Of a stretch of 45,706 bases of DNA, positions 8,917-17,555 are shown one piece after another. The stretch's first letter is position 1, and every line of letters begins with the position of its first letter. The notes under the pieces were generated by a model. It saw only the letters and a program-made list of their open reading frames with translations, did not search any database and was not told the origin of the DNA. This DNA is from Flavobacterium psychrophilum (GTDB lineage: Bacteria; Bacteroidota; Bacteroidia; Flavobacteriales; Flavobacteriaceae): positions 1-45,706 of the forward strand of contig CAMBZB010000016.1 of the NCBI GenBank assembly GCA_945872245.1, read 5' to 3'. The translations under genes were made by a program, and so were the position numbers.

Positions 8917-9429
8917 ATGAAAAAGATAATTACACTTTTAGCCATTGTAGGAATGTTTAGTTTGCAAGGATGTACTGGTCCAGAAGGAATTCCAGGTCCA
9001 GCGGGTCAAGATGGTTTATTAAGCGAAGTATTCGAACTTAAAAATATCAATTTTGGGTATACTTCAACTGACGGCTATACGATTTATCAAAAATTTACCC
9101 CCGCCATTTACCCATCAGATGTAGTTCTTATTTACAGGTTGTCAGGTACTATTGATTCAGCCACTCCAATTTGGCAACTTATCCCTAGAACGCTTTTTTT
9201 AGTTCAAGGAGAGTTGGATTATGATTATGATTTTAGTAAAGAAGATTTTACTATTTATGCAGGTGGTAACTATGATTTAGCACTAACGCCAATATATTTA
9301 AACAATCAAACATTTAGAATTGTTATTGTTCCAGGTGCTTTTTCTGCGAATTTAAAAACTACTAATTATGAGGATGTAATAGCTCGATTAAACATAAATG
9401 AAAGTCAAATTCAAAAAATAAATTTCTAA
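8917..9429 (+). CDS. Lipoprotein with short collagen-like segment
   Basis: 170-residue predicted lipoprotein of unknown function. The signal peptide MKKIITLLAIVGMFSLQGC has a lipobox LQGC (Cys19). It is followed at once by Gly-X-Y triplets, TGPEGIPGPAGQDG, as in several Flavobacterium surface lipoproteins; the rest is rich in aromatic and beta-forming residues. The frame is open from GTG 8890, but the signal peptide fixes the start at ATG 8917. Isolated gene with a strong terminator; possible sigma-54-like promoter upstream. Surface attachment is inference. Confidence 0.75.
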   Translation: MKKIITLLAIVGMFSLQGCTGPEGIPGPAGQDGLLSEVFELKNINFGYTSTDGYTIYQKFTPAIYPSDVVLIYRLSGTIDSATPIWQLIPRTLFLVQGELDYDYDFSKEDFTIYAGGNYDLALTPIYLNNQTFRIVIVPGAFSANLKTTNYEDVIARLNINESQIQKINF

Positions 9430-9454
9430 AAAAATTTTTTTTTAAACCTAAAAA

Positions 9455-9483
9455 GGAAATCGCGAGATTTCCATTTTTTTTTT
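9455..9483. terminator. Strong terminator after the collagen-like lipoprotein gene
   Basis: GGAAATC (9455-9461) pairs with GATTTCC (9466-9472) over GCGA, then ten T (9474-9483). It separates the convergent lipoprotein and TerC genes. Confidence 0.85.
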
Positions 9484-9509
9484 GAATTGAATTCTTGTTT
9501 ATATCCTCA

Positions 9510-10463
9510 TTAAACTTCCTGCTTACTGAGTCGCAAAGAAATGATAATTCCTATCGAAAGAGAAAGTGCAATAAAAGCCAATGAAAACCATTCTGGTATT
9601 TCAACGAAATCATGGGACAGCATTTTGAAGCCCACAAAACTCAAAATGGCTATCAAGCTGTATTCTAAATGTGCAAATTTCTCCAACATATTGGCCAAAA
9701 AGAAATACATAGAACGCAATCCTAATATGGCAAAAATATTGGAACTAAATACCAAAAAAGGGTCGGAGGTAATCGCCAAAATAGCAGGAACACTGTCAAG
9801 AGCAAATATGACATCCATCACTTCGATAACGATTAGTGCAACGAATAAAGGTGTTGCCGCGGTAATGTGCCTTCTTTTAACAAAGAAATGTTCTCCGTCG
9901 ATGTGGCTTGTGACGGGAATTATTTTTCGCAAGATTCTATAAACAAAAGATTTTTTGGGCTCAAATTTCTCATCCTCTTTGGTGAATAGCATTTTTGCGG
10001 CCGTGAAAATTAAGAAAATCCCAAAAACATAAGTGGTCCAACTAAATTTATGGATGAGCAGAACGCCAAAATAAATCATCAATCCCCTAAAAAGGATAGC
10101 ACCTAAAATCCCCCAAAACAAAACGCGATGTTGGTATTTTTTTGGGATTCTAAAAGCGGCAAAAATTATGGCGATGACAAATATATTGTCCACACTTAAG
10201 GATAATTCGATTAAATATCCGGTAATGTATTTTATTGAGGCTGCAATCGGCTTGAGCCTATCAGGATTTGAAATATAGTCATTGCTATACAGCCAATATA
10301 TTATTCCCGAGAATAGAAAGGAAAGTGTTACCCAAATGGCGGTCCATTTACTGGCTTCTTTCGTGCTAATGATGTGTGGTGTTGTATTAAAAACCCCTAA
10401 ATCGAGAGCAAGAAATAATAAGATAGCAACTAAAAAAGAGATCCAAACAATCATTTTATTCAA
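9510..10463 (-). CDS. TerC/Alx family membrane protein (probable metal exporter)
   Basis: 317-residue inner-membrane protein of the TerC/Alx family, with about nine hydrophobic segments. Members studied elsewhere export manganese or load it onto exoenzymes. The family core is seen in YLIELSLSVDNIFVIAIIF and, later, VIEVMDVIFALDSVPAILAI; the acidic residues in both lie in the membrane and are thought to bind metal. A promoter box TATCTTTG (10503-10496) lies 32 nt upstream. The short leader does not show a yybP-ykoY manganese riboswitch. Confidence 0.9.
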   Translation of the reverse strand: MNKMIVWISFLVAILLFLALDLGVFNTTPHIISTKEASKWTAIWVTLSFLFSGIIYWLYSNDYISNPDRLKPIAASIKYITGYLIELSLSVDNIFVIAIIFAAFRIPKKYQHRVLFWGILGAILFRGLMIYFGVLLIHKFSWTTYVFGIFLIFTAAKMLFTKEDEKFEPKKSFVYRILRKIIPVTSHIDGEHFFVKRRHITAATPLFVALIVIEVMDVIFALDSVPAILAITSDPFLVFSSNIFAILGLRSMYFFLANMLEKFAHLEYSLIAILSFVGFKMLSHDFVEIPEWFSLAFIALSLSIGIIISLRLSKQEV

Positions 10464-10495
10464 TTAAAAATTACGAATCAAAAAGTAATGAATTT

Positions 10496-10503
10496 CAAAG
10501 ATA
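10496..10503 (-). promoter_or_regulatory. -7 promoter element of the TerC gene
   Basis: TATCTTTG on the minus strand matches TAnnTTTG; the -33 position is only T-rich. Confidence 0.5.
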
Positions 10504-10538
10504 CTTCGTTGGCCTTGATAAAAAAATTTAAATCATAA

Positions 10539-10572
10539 AAAAAGTGCTTTCATTTACGAAAGCACTTTTTAG
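10539..10572. terminator. Bidirectional terminator after GSII
   Basis: AAAAAGTGCTTTC and GAAAGCACTTTTT form a perfect 13-bp stem over a 6-nt loop, with T-runs on either strand. It ends the minus-strand GSII transcript just before the TerC promoter. Confidence 0.85.
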
Positions 10573-10588
10573 CTTTATTGGCTAAGAT

Positions 10589-11605
10589 TTATAACGCTGA
10601 TTTTACAGTTTTGATAATTCTTGCTGCAATTTTGTATGGATCGCCATTTGAAGCGGGTCTTCTGTCTTCTAAATATCCTTTCCATCCTTTTTGTACAGTA
10701 TATAATGGTATTCTTATAGAAGCTCCTCTATCAGATACTCCATAAGAGAAATCATGGATAGAAGCCGTTTCATGTTTACCAGTCAAACGTTGTTCGTTAT
10801 AAGCTCCATAAACAGCGATATGCTCTTCAACAACAGGGCGGAAAGCTTCACATATTTTGTCATAAGTTGCTTTGTCTCCACAAGTTCTTAAAACTTCGTT
10901 AGAGAAGTTGGCGTGCATACCTGAACCATTCCAATCGGTATCACCTAGTGGTTTTGGGTGGTATTCAATATAGTATCCGTATTTTTCTGTCAAACGATCT
11001 AATAAATATCTAGCTACCCAGATTTCATCACCTGCTTTTTTAGCTCCTTTAGCAAACAATTGGAATTCCCATTGTCCACAAGCCACTTCTTGATTGATAC
11101 CTTCAAAGTTTAGCCCAGCTGCGATACATAAATCAGCATGCTCTTCTACTAGATTTCTTCCATGTGTATTTTTACCACCTACTGAGCAGTAGTACATTCC
11201 TTGTGGGGCAGGGTAACCTCCAACTGGGAATCCTAAAGGCAATAAAGTTTTAGTATCCATAATGAAATATTCTTGTTCGAATCCAAACCAGAAATCATCA
11301 TTATTATCATCAATTGTCGCTCTACCATTTGATGGGTGTGGAGTTCCATCAGCATACATGACCTCTGACATTACCAAGTACCCGTTGATACGAGTTGGAT
11401 CTGGATAGATAGCAACTGGAACTAAAAGACAATCAGATGAACCACCTTCAGCTTGTTTTGTAGATGAGCCATCAAATGACCAATTTCCAATTTCTTTCAA
11501 CGTTCCTTTAAAGTTTTCGTGCTCTTCTACTTTAGTTTTACTTCTAAGATTTTGAGTTGGTTCGTAACCATCTAACCAAAGGTATTCTAATTTTATTTTA
11601 GCCAT
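10589..11605 (-). CDS. glnII: Glutamine synthetase, type II (eukaryote-like)
   Basis: 338-residue GSII that makes glutamine from glutamate, ammonia and ATP. The short beta-grasp N-terminus (YLWLDGYEPTQNLRSKTK) is followed by WSFDGSSTKQAEGGSSD and FGFEQEYFI, then the catalytic-domain segments CGQWEFQLF and GSGMHANFS. GSI adenylylation sequences are absent. It is transcribed away from the GSIII gene across a 200-nt shared regulatory region and has a -7 box at 11651-11644. Two different GS types side by side suggest joint nitrogen control. Confidence 0.93.
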   Translation of the reverse strand: MAKIKLEYLWLDGYEPTQNLRSKTKVEEHENFKGTLKEIGNWSFDGSSTKQAEGGSSDCLLVPVAIYPDPTRINGYLVMSEVMYADGTPHPSNGRATIDDNNDDFWFGFEQEYFIMDTKTLLPLGFPVGGYPAPQGMYYCSVGGKNTHGRNLVEEHADLCIAAGLNFEGINQEVACGQWEFQLFAKGAKKAGDEIWVARYLLDRLTEKYGYYIEYHPKPLGDTDWNGSGMHANFSNEVLRTCGDKATYDKICEAFRPVVEEHIAVYGAYNEQRLTGKHETASIHDFSYGVSDRGASIRIPLYTVQKGWKGYLEDRRPASNGDPYKIAARIIKTVKSAL

Positions 11606-11643
11606 AACTTAACTATTTATTATTATTGAATTAAAAATATTGG

Positions 11644-11651
11644 CAAATATA
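11644..11651 (-). promoter_or_regulatory. -7 promoter element of GSII
   Basis: TATATTTG on the minus strand, 38 nt before the start codon; TTTT at the -33 position. Confidence 0.5.
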
Positions 11652-11779
11652 ATTTAAAAGAACGTATGTGAAAAATAATGGGGTCAAAATAACATTTGGT
11701 TATGATATTTTTGTGAATACCCTATTTTCGTATGGGTTAAATTTTAAATACGATATTTTTTTACACTAAAAATAATAAT

Positions 11780-11787
11780 TATCTTTG
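11780..11787 (+). promoter_or_regulatory. -7 promoter element of GSIII
   Basis: TATCTTTG, 18 nt before the GSIII ATG, preceded at 19 nt by a T-rich -33 region. A second TATTTTTG lies at 11706-11713. Confidence 0.5.
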
Positions 11788-11805
11788 GGGAAAAACAAAA
11801 TCCGT

Positions 11806-13995
11806 ATGTCAACATTACGTTTTCAAGCTTTAAAAGAAGCTTCAACTAGAAAACCGGTTCATTTTGAAGAGACCGACAGAAAGTCAATTCTTTTTGGTTT
11901 AAATGTCTTTAATCAAAAGGCGATGAAGCAATATTTGACTTCAGACGCATTAAAAGGAGTCCAAGGCGCTATACAACACGGCACAAAGATAGACAGGAAA
12001 TTAGCTGATTATATTGCCATGGGTATGAAAGAGTGGGCTTTGTCAAAAGGAGTGACTCATTACACACACTGGTTTCAACCCCTTACAGGAAGTACCGCTG
12101 AAAAACACGATGCCTTCTTTGAAACCTCTTATGATGGGAGTGATCCAGTCGAAAAATTCGGTGGTGGACAGTTGGTGCAGCAAGAACCAGATGCTTCCAG
12201 TTTTCCAAATGGAGGAATCAGAAACACATTCGAAGCAAGAGGATATACCGCTTGGGATCCAACTTCGCCAGCATTCATATATGGAACCACTTTGTGTATT
12301 CCAACCGTTTTTATTTCCTATACTGGAGAAGCTTTGGATAATAAAATACCCTTGTTAAGAGCTTTATCCGCAATAGACGAAGCCGCTACCGATGTATGTA
12401 AATATTTTGACAAGAATGTCAAAAAGGTAACTGCAACCCTTGGATGGGAGCAGGAATATTTCTTGATTGACAGCGCATTGGCAAACTCCCGTCCTGATAT
12501 TGTAATGACCGGAAGAACCTTGTTGGGGCACACTTCCGCAAAAGGGCAACAACTGGACGACCATTATTTTGGCTCTATTCCAAGTCGGGCCTTGACGTAC
12601 ATGAGAGATTTAGAGCAAGAATGTATGTTACTCGGAATACCGGTAAAAACTCGTCATAACGAAGTGGCGCCCAATCAATTTGAATTGGCGCCTATTTTCG
12701 AAGAAACAAATCTAGCCGTAGATCACAACTGTTTGTTGATGGACGTCATGCAAAAAGTGGCAGAACGCCATGATTTAAAAGTATTATTGCACGAAAAACC
12801 ATTCAAAGGGGTTAACGGTTCCGGAAAACACAACAATTGGTCATTGGCTACGGATACGGGTGTAAACTTGTTAAGTCCAAGTAAAACGCCAATGAGTAAT
12901 TTACAGTTTTTAGCTTTCTTCATAAACACCATCAAAGCAGTAAACGATTATGAAACCTTATTAAGAGCGGCGATTGCAACGGCGAGTAACGACCATAGAC
13001 TGGGTGCAAATGAGGCGCCTCCAGCAATTATCTCCGTGTTTATTGGGGAGCAATTGACCAAAGTTTTGGCCGAACTCGAAGGCGTGACCACCGGTAAATT
13101 ATCGCCAGAAGAAAAAACCGATTTAAAACTGAATGTGGTGGGAAAAATTCCAGACGTGCTTTTGGATAATACGGACCGAAATAGAACGTCTCCTTTTGCC
13201 TTTACTGGAAATAAATTTGAGTTCAGGGCGGTGGGTTCTTCTGCGAATTGTTCGAATGCAATGACGACTTTGAATACCATTGTAGCCAAACAATTGAAAG
13301 ATTTCAAAATTGAAGTGGATGCTTTGATTGAGAAAAAAGGATTGAAAAAGGACGAAGCTATTTTCAACGTATTAAGAGAATACATCAAAGTTTCTAAAAA
13401 AATCCTTTTTGAAGGAGATGGTTATAGTGAGGCATGGGAAATTGAAGCGGCTAAAAGAGGGTTGAGTAATTTTAAAACCACTCCAGAAGCCCTGAAAGCA
13501 AGAGCTTCAAAACAGGCGTTGAGCTTGTTTTCTGAGATGGGAATTATGAACCATGTGGAAGTAGAAGCGCGTTGTGAAATCGAACTGGAAGAATTTACCA
13601 AAAAAATCCAAATCGAAGGCAGAGTTTTAGGCGATCTTTCCCAAAACCATGTTATCCCAACAGCAATTCGCTATCAAAACACCTTGATTGAAAATGTAAA
13701 AGGATTGAAAGAAATTTTCGGGGAAGAATTCAAAACATTGGCAAAAGAACAAATTGCACTCATAAGAGAAATTTCGGGTCATATAGAAGGAATTAATTCC
13801 AAAGTCGAGGCGATGAGAAACGAACGGAAAAAAGCAAATAACTTAACCGATGCACAAGAAATGGCCGAAGCCTATTGCAACAAGGTAAAGCCTTATTTCG
13901 ACGAGATAAGAAACCACTGTGATAAACTAGAATTGCTTGTGGACGACGAAAGTTGGACATTGACAAAATACAGAGAATTGCTTCTTACTAAATAA
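11806..13995 (+). CDS. glnN: Glutamine synthetase, type III
   Basis: 729-residue GSIII, a large dodecameric glutamine synthetase characteristic of Bacteroidota and some cyanobacteria. The N-terminal GSIII-specific domain is followed by THWFQPLTGSTAEKHDAF, GWEQEYFLID, NEVAPNQFELAPIFEE, GSGKHNNWSLAT and FRAVGSSANCSNAMT, the ATP and glutamate site segments. A long helical C-terminal region completes the protein. The frame opens at TTG 11785, but ATG 11806 gives the family start MSTLRFQALKEAS. Divergent from GSII; ends in a strong terminator. Confidence 0.96.
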   Translation: MSTLRFQALKEASTRKPVHFEETDRKSILFGLNVFNQKAMKQYLTSDALKGVQGAIQHGTKIDRKLADYIAMGMKEWALSKGVTHYTHWFQPLTGSTAEKHDAFFETSYDGSDPVEKFGGGQLVQQEPDASSFPNGGIRNTFEARGYTAWDPTSPAFIYGTTLCIPTVFISYTGEALDNKIPLLRALSAIDEAATDVCKYFDKNVKKVTATLGWEQEYFLIDSALANSRPDIVMTGRTLLGHTSAKGQQLDDHYFGSIPSRALTYMRDLEQECMLLGIPVKTRHNEVAPNQFELAPIFEETNLAVDHNCLLMDVMQKVAERHDLKVLLHEKPFKGVNGSGKHNNWSLATDTGVNLLSPSKTPMSNLQFLAFFINTIKAVNDYETLLRAAIATASNDHRLGANEAPPAIISVFIGEQLTKVLAELEGVTTGKLSPEEKTDLKLNVVGKIPDVLLDNTDRNRTSPFAFTGNKFEFRAVGSSANCSNAMTTLNTIVAKQLKDFKIEVDALIEKKGLKKDEAIFNVLREYIKVSKKILFEGDGYSEAWEIEAAKRGLSNFKTTPEALKARASKQALSLFSEMGIMNHVEVEARCEIELEEFTKKIQIEGRVLGDLSQNHVIPTAIRYQNTLIENVKGLKEIFGEEFKTLAKEQIALIREISGHIEGINSKVEAMRNERKKANNLTDAQEMAEAYCNKVKPYFDEIRNHCDKLELLVDDESWTLTKYRELLLTK

Positions 13996-14019
13996 GAACA
14001 ATACCTGTTTTTTACAGAA

Positions 14020-14048
14020 ATGCCTATCCGTTTTGGATAGGCATTTTT
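14020..14048. terminator. Terminator after GSIII
   Basis: ATGCCTATCC (14020-14029) pairs perfectly with GGATAGGCAT (14035-14044) over GTTTT, followed by a T-run. Confidence 0.88.
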
Positions 14049-14106
14049 GTGATAACTTTTCAAAACACTCGCAGAAACTGAATAAGCAAACACCAAAAAA
14101 AATATT

Positions 14107-14114
14107 TATATTTG
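14107..14114 (+). promoter_or_regulatory. -7 promoter element of purM
   Basis: TATATTTG 47 nt upstream of the purM ATG; no clear -33 TTTG at the ideal distance. Confidence 0.45.
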
Positions 14115-14161
14115 CGCCATCCTCCTTCGGCGGACAAGCAACAAAACTACACAGCAATAAA

Positions 14162-15340
14162 ATGAGTTCAGATTCTAGCAAACGTTACGCGCAAAGAGGG
14201 GTTTCAGCATCCAAAGAAGATGTGCACAACGCCATAAAAAATATTGACAAAGGATTGTTTCCTCAAGCTTTTTGCAAAATTGTCCCTGATTATTTAACTA
14301 ATGACGCGGATTATTGCCTGATTATGCATGCCGATGGAGCAGGAACTAAATCCTCTTTGGCTTATATGTATTGGAAAGAAACGGGTGATATTTCGGTTTG
14401 GAAAGGCATTGCACAAGATGCCTTGATTATGAATATTGACGATTTATTGTGCGTGGGTGCCACCGATAATATTTTGCTTTCTTCCACCATTGGACGCAAT
14501 AAAAACCTCATTCCTGCTGAAGTTATTTTGGCTATCATCAACGGAACCGAAGAATTGATAAAAGAACTCGATTCCTTTGGCGTTACCATTCATTCTACCG
14601 GAGGCGAAACTGCCGATGTGGGCGATATTGTTCGCACTATTATTGTTGATTCAACCGTTACGGCTCGAATGAAACGCTCTAAAGTCATTGACAATGCCAA
14701 TATAAAAGCAGGTGACGTGATTGTGGGATTGGCTTCTTTTGGCCAAGCTAGTTACGAAAAAAACTATAACGGGGGCATGGGAAGCAACGGATTAACCTCA
14801 GCGCGTCATGATGTTTTTGGGAAATATTTGGCGACCAAATATCCGGAAAGTTACGATGCGGCGGTTCCATCAGCTTTGATTTATTCAGGTCAGTTAAAAC
14901 TAACCGATGCGGTCGAAAATTCACCCATCGATGCCGGACAATTAGTGCTTTCTCCAACAAGAACGTATGCTCCTATCATCAAGAAAATACTAGATAAATA
15001 CGACTCTTCGACTATTCACGGCATGGTGCATTGCAGCGGAGGGGCGCAAACCAAGATTCTACATTTCGTTCAAAATCTACATATTATAAAAGACAATTTA
15101 TTCGCCGTTCCACCATTGTTTCAATTAATTCAAGAACAATCCAAAACCGAATGGAAAGAAATGTACCAAGTGTTCAACTGTGGTCACCGTATGGAAATTT
15201 ATGTTCCCGAGGCCATTGCCCAAGACATTATTGCAATTTCAAAATCATTCAACGTCGATGCGCAAATCGTGGGTAGAGTGGAAGCTGCCGATGCCAAAAA
15301 ACTCACCATCACCAGCGAATACGGAACTTTCGAATATTAG
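14162..15340 (+). CDS. purM: Phosphoribosylformylglycinamidine cyclo-ligase (AIR synthetase)
   Basis: 392-residue purine enzyme closing the imidazole ring of FGAM to give AIR with ATP. Motifs: YAQRGVSASKEDV, MHADGAGTKSSLAY, NIDDLLCVGATDNILLS, STGGETADVGD, GLASFGQASY and GMVHCSGGAQTKILHF. It belongs to the longer Bacteroidota form, more divergent than E. coli PurM. The frame is open from 14033, but ATG 14162 (MSSDSSKRYAQRG) fits the family and lies downstream of a -7 box. The next gene starts 62 nt later on the same strand. Confidence 0.93.
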   Translation: MSSDSSKRYAQRGVSASKEDVHNAIKNIDKGLFPQAFCKIVPDYLTNDADYCLIMHADGAGTKSSLAYMYWKETGDISVWKGIAQDALIMNIDDLLCVGATDNILLSSTIGRNKNLIPAEVILAIINGTEELIKELDSFGVTIHSTGGETADVGDIVRTIIVDSTVTARMKRSKVIDNANIKAGDVIVGLASFGQASYEKNYNGGMGSNGLTSARHDVFGKYLATKYPESYDAAVPSALIYSGQLKLTDAVENSPIDAGQLVLSPTRTYAPIIKKILDKYDSSTIHGMVHCSGGAQTKILHFVQNLHIIKDNLFAVPPLFQLIQEQSKTEWKEMYQVFNCGHRMEIYVPEAIAQDIIAISKSFNVDAQIVGRVEAADAKKLTITSEYGTFEY

Positions 15341-15402
15341 AAAACTTTAATTGATTGCTAATTTTTCAATCTTTTAATCTTTTAATCTTTCAATTTTTTT
15401 AA

Positions 15403-15759
15403 ATGTACGAATTACTTTTTTGGAACTATCAGGACGGAATTTATCTCAACCACCACTTGGTATACGAAGCTTTGGTTGAAGGACAAGAAGTCGAAGGTCT
15501 TGAAACGCTGCCGGTTCAAGTTATAATAAATCGTATTAACAGTGTTTTTTCAAGCTGGGAAAAAGTAGATGAAAACAGTTGGAAGAACACCAAAGGAAAA
15601 GGTGCTTTTCACATTAAAACAACACCTCAAAGTATACAAATAGACTGCTACGGAACCGAAGGTAAAGCCATGAATCTCCTTGCAGATACTATGGAAGAAT
15701 TCAAATGTCCACTATATGACCCACAAATTCCAGTGCGTTACGACGAAATGAACGAATAA
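15403..15759 (+). CDS. Conserved hypothetical protein, 118 residues
   Basis: Small soluble, acidic protein that I do not recognise. It starts MYELLFWNYQDGIYLN and has alternating hydrophobic residues with several Trp and Tyr. There is no signal peptide, membrane segment or metal motif. The start codon follows a run of near-identical TCTTTTAA units (15366-15398). It lies between purM and a yegP-like gene, both on the same strand with gaps of 62 and 48 nt, so it may be co-transcribed with purM. Codon use looks like its neighbours. Confidence 0.7.
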   Translation: MYELLFWNYQDGIYLNHHLVYEALVEGQEVEGLETLPVQVIINRINSVFSSWEKVDENSWKNTKGKGAFHIKTTPQSIQIDCYGTEGKAMNLLADTMEEFKCPLYDPQIPVRYDEMNE

Positions 15760-15807
15760 ATTATTTCCTTTTTCTAATTTTTTTAAATTTATATTTTTCT
15801 CCAATTT

Positions 15808-16155
15808 ATGGGCGCATTTGTTATCAGTAAACGATTTGATGATCGGTATAAATTTGTATTCACCTCTAGAAAAGGCAAAACTATTTTTACAAGTCCCTCT
15901 TTTGAACTCAAGATGGAATGTGAAGAAATTATCGAAGAAATAAAGTCAAACCTAGAAAAATATTCCTACGTGAAAGCTAGGGCGGCCAACGGGAAATATT
16001 TTTTTAAAATGATGCTGGATGACGCCGTTATGGCCACAAGCCGAAAATATACCACGCCATTGCTGCTTCAAAAAGGAATCGACGAAATTAGTCGCACTGC
16101 CGCAAAATCCGATGTGTTGGATTTTTCTGTGAATGAATTCATGTTCCCGGATTAG
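15808..16155 (+). CDS. YegP family (DUF1508) protein
   Basis: 115-residue cytoplasmic protein of the YegP/DUF1508 family, whose members are built from two copies of a beta-rich repeat. The first repeat is GAFVISKRFDDRYKFVFTSR (2-21) with GKTIFTSPSFELKMECEEII; the second is KARAANGKYFFKMMLDDAV with IATS-like MATSRKY and KGIDEI. Function is unknown. The 3' end (from codon 63) and 73 nt of downstream DNA are repeated at 22798-23035, on the far side of the SbtA island, which makes this gene the left boundary of an insertion. Confidence 0.85.
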   Translation: MGAFVISKRFDDRYKFVFTSRKGKTIFTSPSFELKMECEEIIEEIKSNLEKYSYVKARAANGKYFFKMMLDDAVMATSRKYTTPLLLQKGIDEISRTAAKSDVLDFSVNEFMFPD

Positions 16156-16228
16156 ATTTCTCCTAGAGGATTTTTTGAAAAGGATAGCAGTCAATAACAG
16201 GACGAGTGGTCCTAAATACTTTTTTAAC
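15994..16228 (+). repeat. Left long direct repeat bounding the SbtA island
   Basis: 235 nt covering the yegP 3' end and its trailer (to CTAAATACTTTTTTAAC) recur as 22798-23035 in the same orientation with roughly 85-90% identity by eye. Confidence 0.85.
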
Positions 16229-16592
16229 AATTTGCAGATTTGCGATGGGCGGGATTTTTACCACTAATGTTTATACGGAGAACACACTTCAAATATAGCA
16301 AAAATGTTTCTACGAAGAATGTCACCCGCCATTAAGCATTACGCCAAGCCTCTTTGCTAGCTGGAGTTCTGTCTGTTGAGTTACTTTAGTTTTTGTATTT
16401 CGTGGCTTTCTCTGTAATTTGTCTCGGCTGTGCAGCCGCGGGTTTAAAATTTTTTAGAAGGGAAGGAAATTAAAAAAATAATTTTTCTTCGTTGGTAGGA
16501 AAGGTGGAAGCTCTTTTGCGATTTTTGCTTTGTGTGTTGGTTTGTGCGAATTGCAAATTTGCTTACACCTGTGAGTTAGCTATAATTATTAA
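16229..16592. other. Noncoding 3' flank of the SbtA operon with cassette-like repeat
   Basis: No gene seen. On the minus strand 16350-16240 begins GGCTTGGCGTAATG and ends near AAATCCCGCCC, resembling the ends of the structured repeat at 24202-24318 (GGCTTGGCGTAGTG, AAATCCCGC). CCCGCC (16325-16330) pairs with GGCGGG (16248-16253). A GC-rich hairpin CGGCTG-TG-CAGCCG lies at 16425-16438. A minus-strand TATATTTG is at 16297-16290 with no gene behind it. Confidence 0.45.
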
Positions 16593-17555
16593 TCAAGTAT
16601 TTTGAACAATAAGAAAATAAATAGGCATACCAATAGTTATATTTATTGGAAAGGTTACTGCAAGGGCCATTGGTAATAAAAGCCCAGGATTTGCCTTAGG
16701 AACTGAAATTTTCATAGCCGCTGGAACTGCAATATAAGAGGCGCTTGCGGCTAATACTGCAAACATAAAACGATTGGTTATATCTTGTGTTACAAACGAA
16801 CTTACTATAGCAATGATACAACCATTAATAAGTGGAATGAAAATGGCAAAAATAATTGGAAACCAACCGAATGAGAAAAATGCTTTTAGTTTTTTGCCAC
16901 TTGTAATACCCATATCTAAAAGAAAGATGGCTAGAAATCCTTTAAAAAGATCGTTAGTAAATGGTTTTATTCCTTCTGCCTGTTTGGCATTAGCTACATA
17001 TCCAATAATCAAACTACCAAGGATGAGCAATACACTTCCATTTGTAAAGGAATGTTTTATTACGCTACTTTTTTTAATTTTTTGGGATTCGTCCTTGTTA
17101 AATATTGAAATTAATATCAATCCAATTATTATTGCGGGCGATTCCATTAAAGCCATAATTGCTACCATATATCCGTGAAGTAATAGTTGCTGAGATTCAA
17201 GATAGGTAACTGCCGTTACAAATGTTACAGCGCTTACTGAGCCGTAAGCTGCTGCTATAGCCCCTGCATTAAATACGTTTAATTTTCTTCGCAGGATAAA
17301 GAAGGTGTACAGCGGTATCATTAAGGAAATAAAAATTCCAAAAAGCATTGACCATCCAATTTCCATTGTAATTGCCTCATGCGATAATTCCTGTCCACCC
17401 TTAAAACCTATTGCAAATAATAGGTATAATGAAATAAATTTTGAAGAATTCTCTGGTATTTCTAAATCACTTTTTAAATATACTGCAAATACACCAAGTA
17501 CAAAAAAGAGTAATGCTGGGTTTGTTAAGTTATCAATGAGTAGATTAAAATTCAT
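16593..17555 (-). CDS. sbtA: SbtA-family sodium-dependent bicarbonate transporter
   Basis: 320-residue inner-membrane carrier of the SbtA (DUF897) family, which imports bicarbonate with sodium. About ten hydrophobic segments; characteristic stretches are NPALLFFVLGVFAVYLKSDL, FAIGFKGGQELS, AAAYGSVSAVTFVTAVTYLE, FLLDMGITSGKKL and LAASASYIAVPAAMKIS. The family is best known from cyanobacterial carbon concentration, with many relatives in heterotrophs. Last gene of the operon: its ATG lies 11 nt inside the preceding carbonic-anhydrase-like gene, implying translational coupling. No clear terminator follows. Confidence 0.9.
   Translation of the reverse strand: MNFNLLIDNLTNPALLFFVLGVFAVYLKSDLEIPENSSKFISLYLLFAIGFKGGQELSHEAITMEIGWSMLFGIFISLMIPLYTFFILRRKLNVFNAGAIAAAYGSVSAVTFVTAVTYLESQQLLLHGYMVAIMALMESPAIIIGLILISIFNKDESQKIKKSSVIKHSFTNGSVLLILGSLIIGYVANAKQAEGIKPFTNDLFKGFLAIFLLDMGITSGKKLKAFFSFGWFPIIFAIFIPLINGCIIAIVSSFVTQDITNRFMFAVLAASASYIAVPAAMKISVPKANPGLLLPMALAVTFPINITIGMPIYFLIVQNT

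Noticed and set aside
10464..10540. yybP-ykoY manganese riboswitch before the TerC/Alx gene
   Set aside because: The leader is about 35 nt from the predicted start, too short, and lacks the conserved loops.
16425..16438. GC-rich hairpin as terminator for the SbtA operon
   Set aside because: On the minus strand no T-run follows it, and it is 155 nt beyond the sbtA stop.
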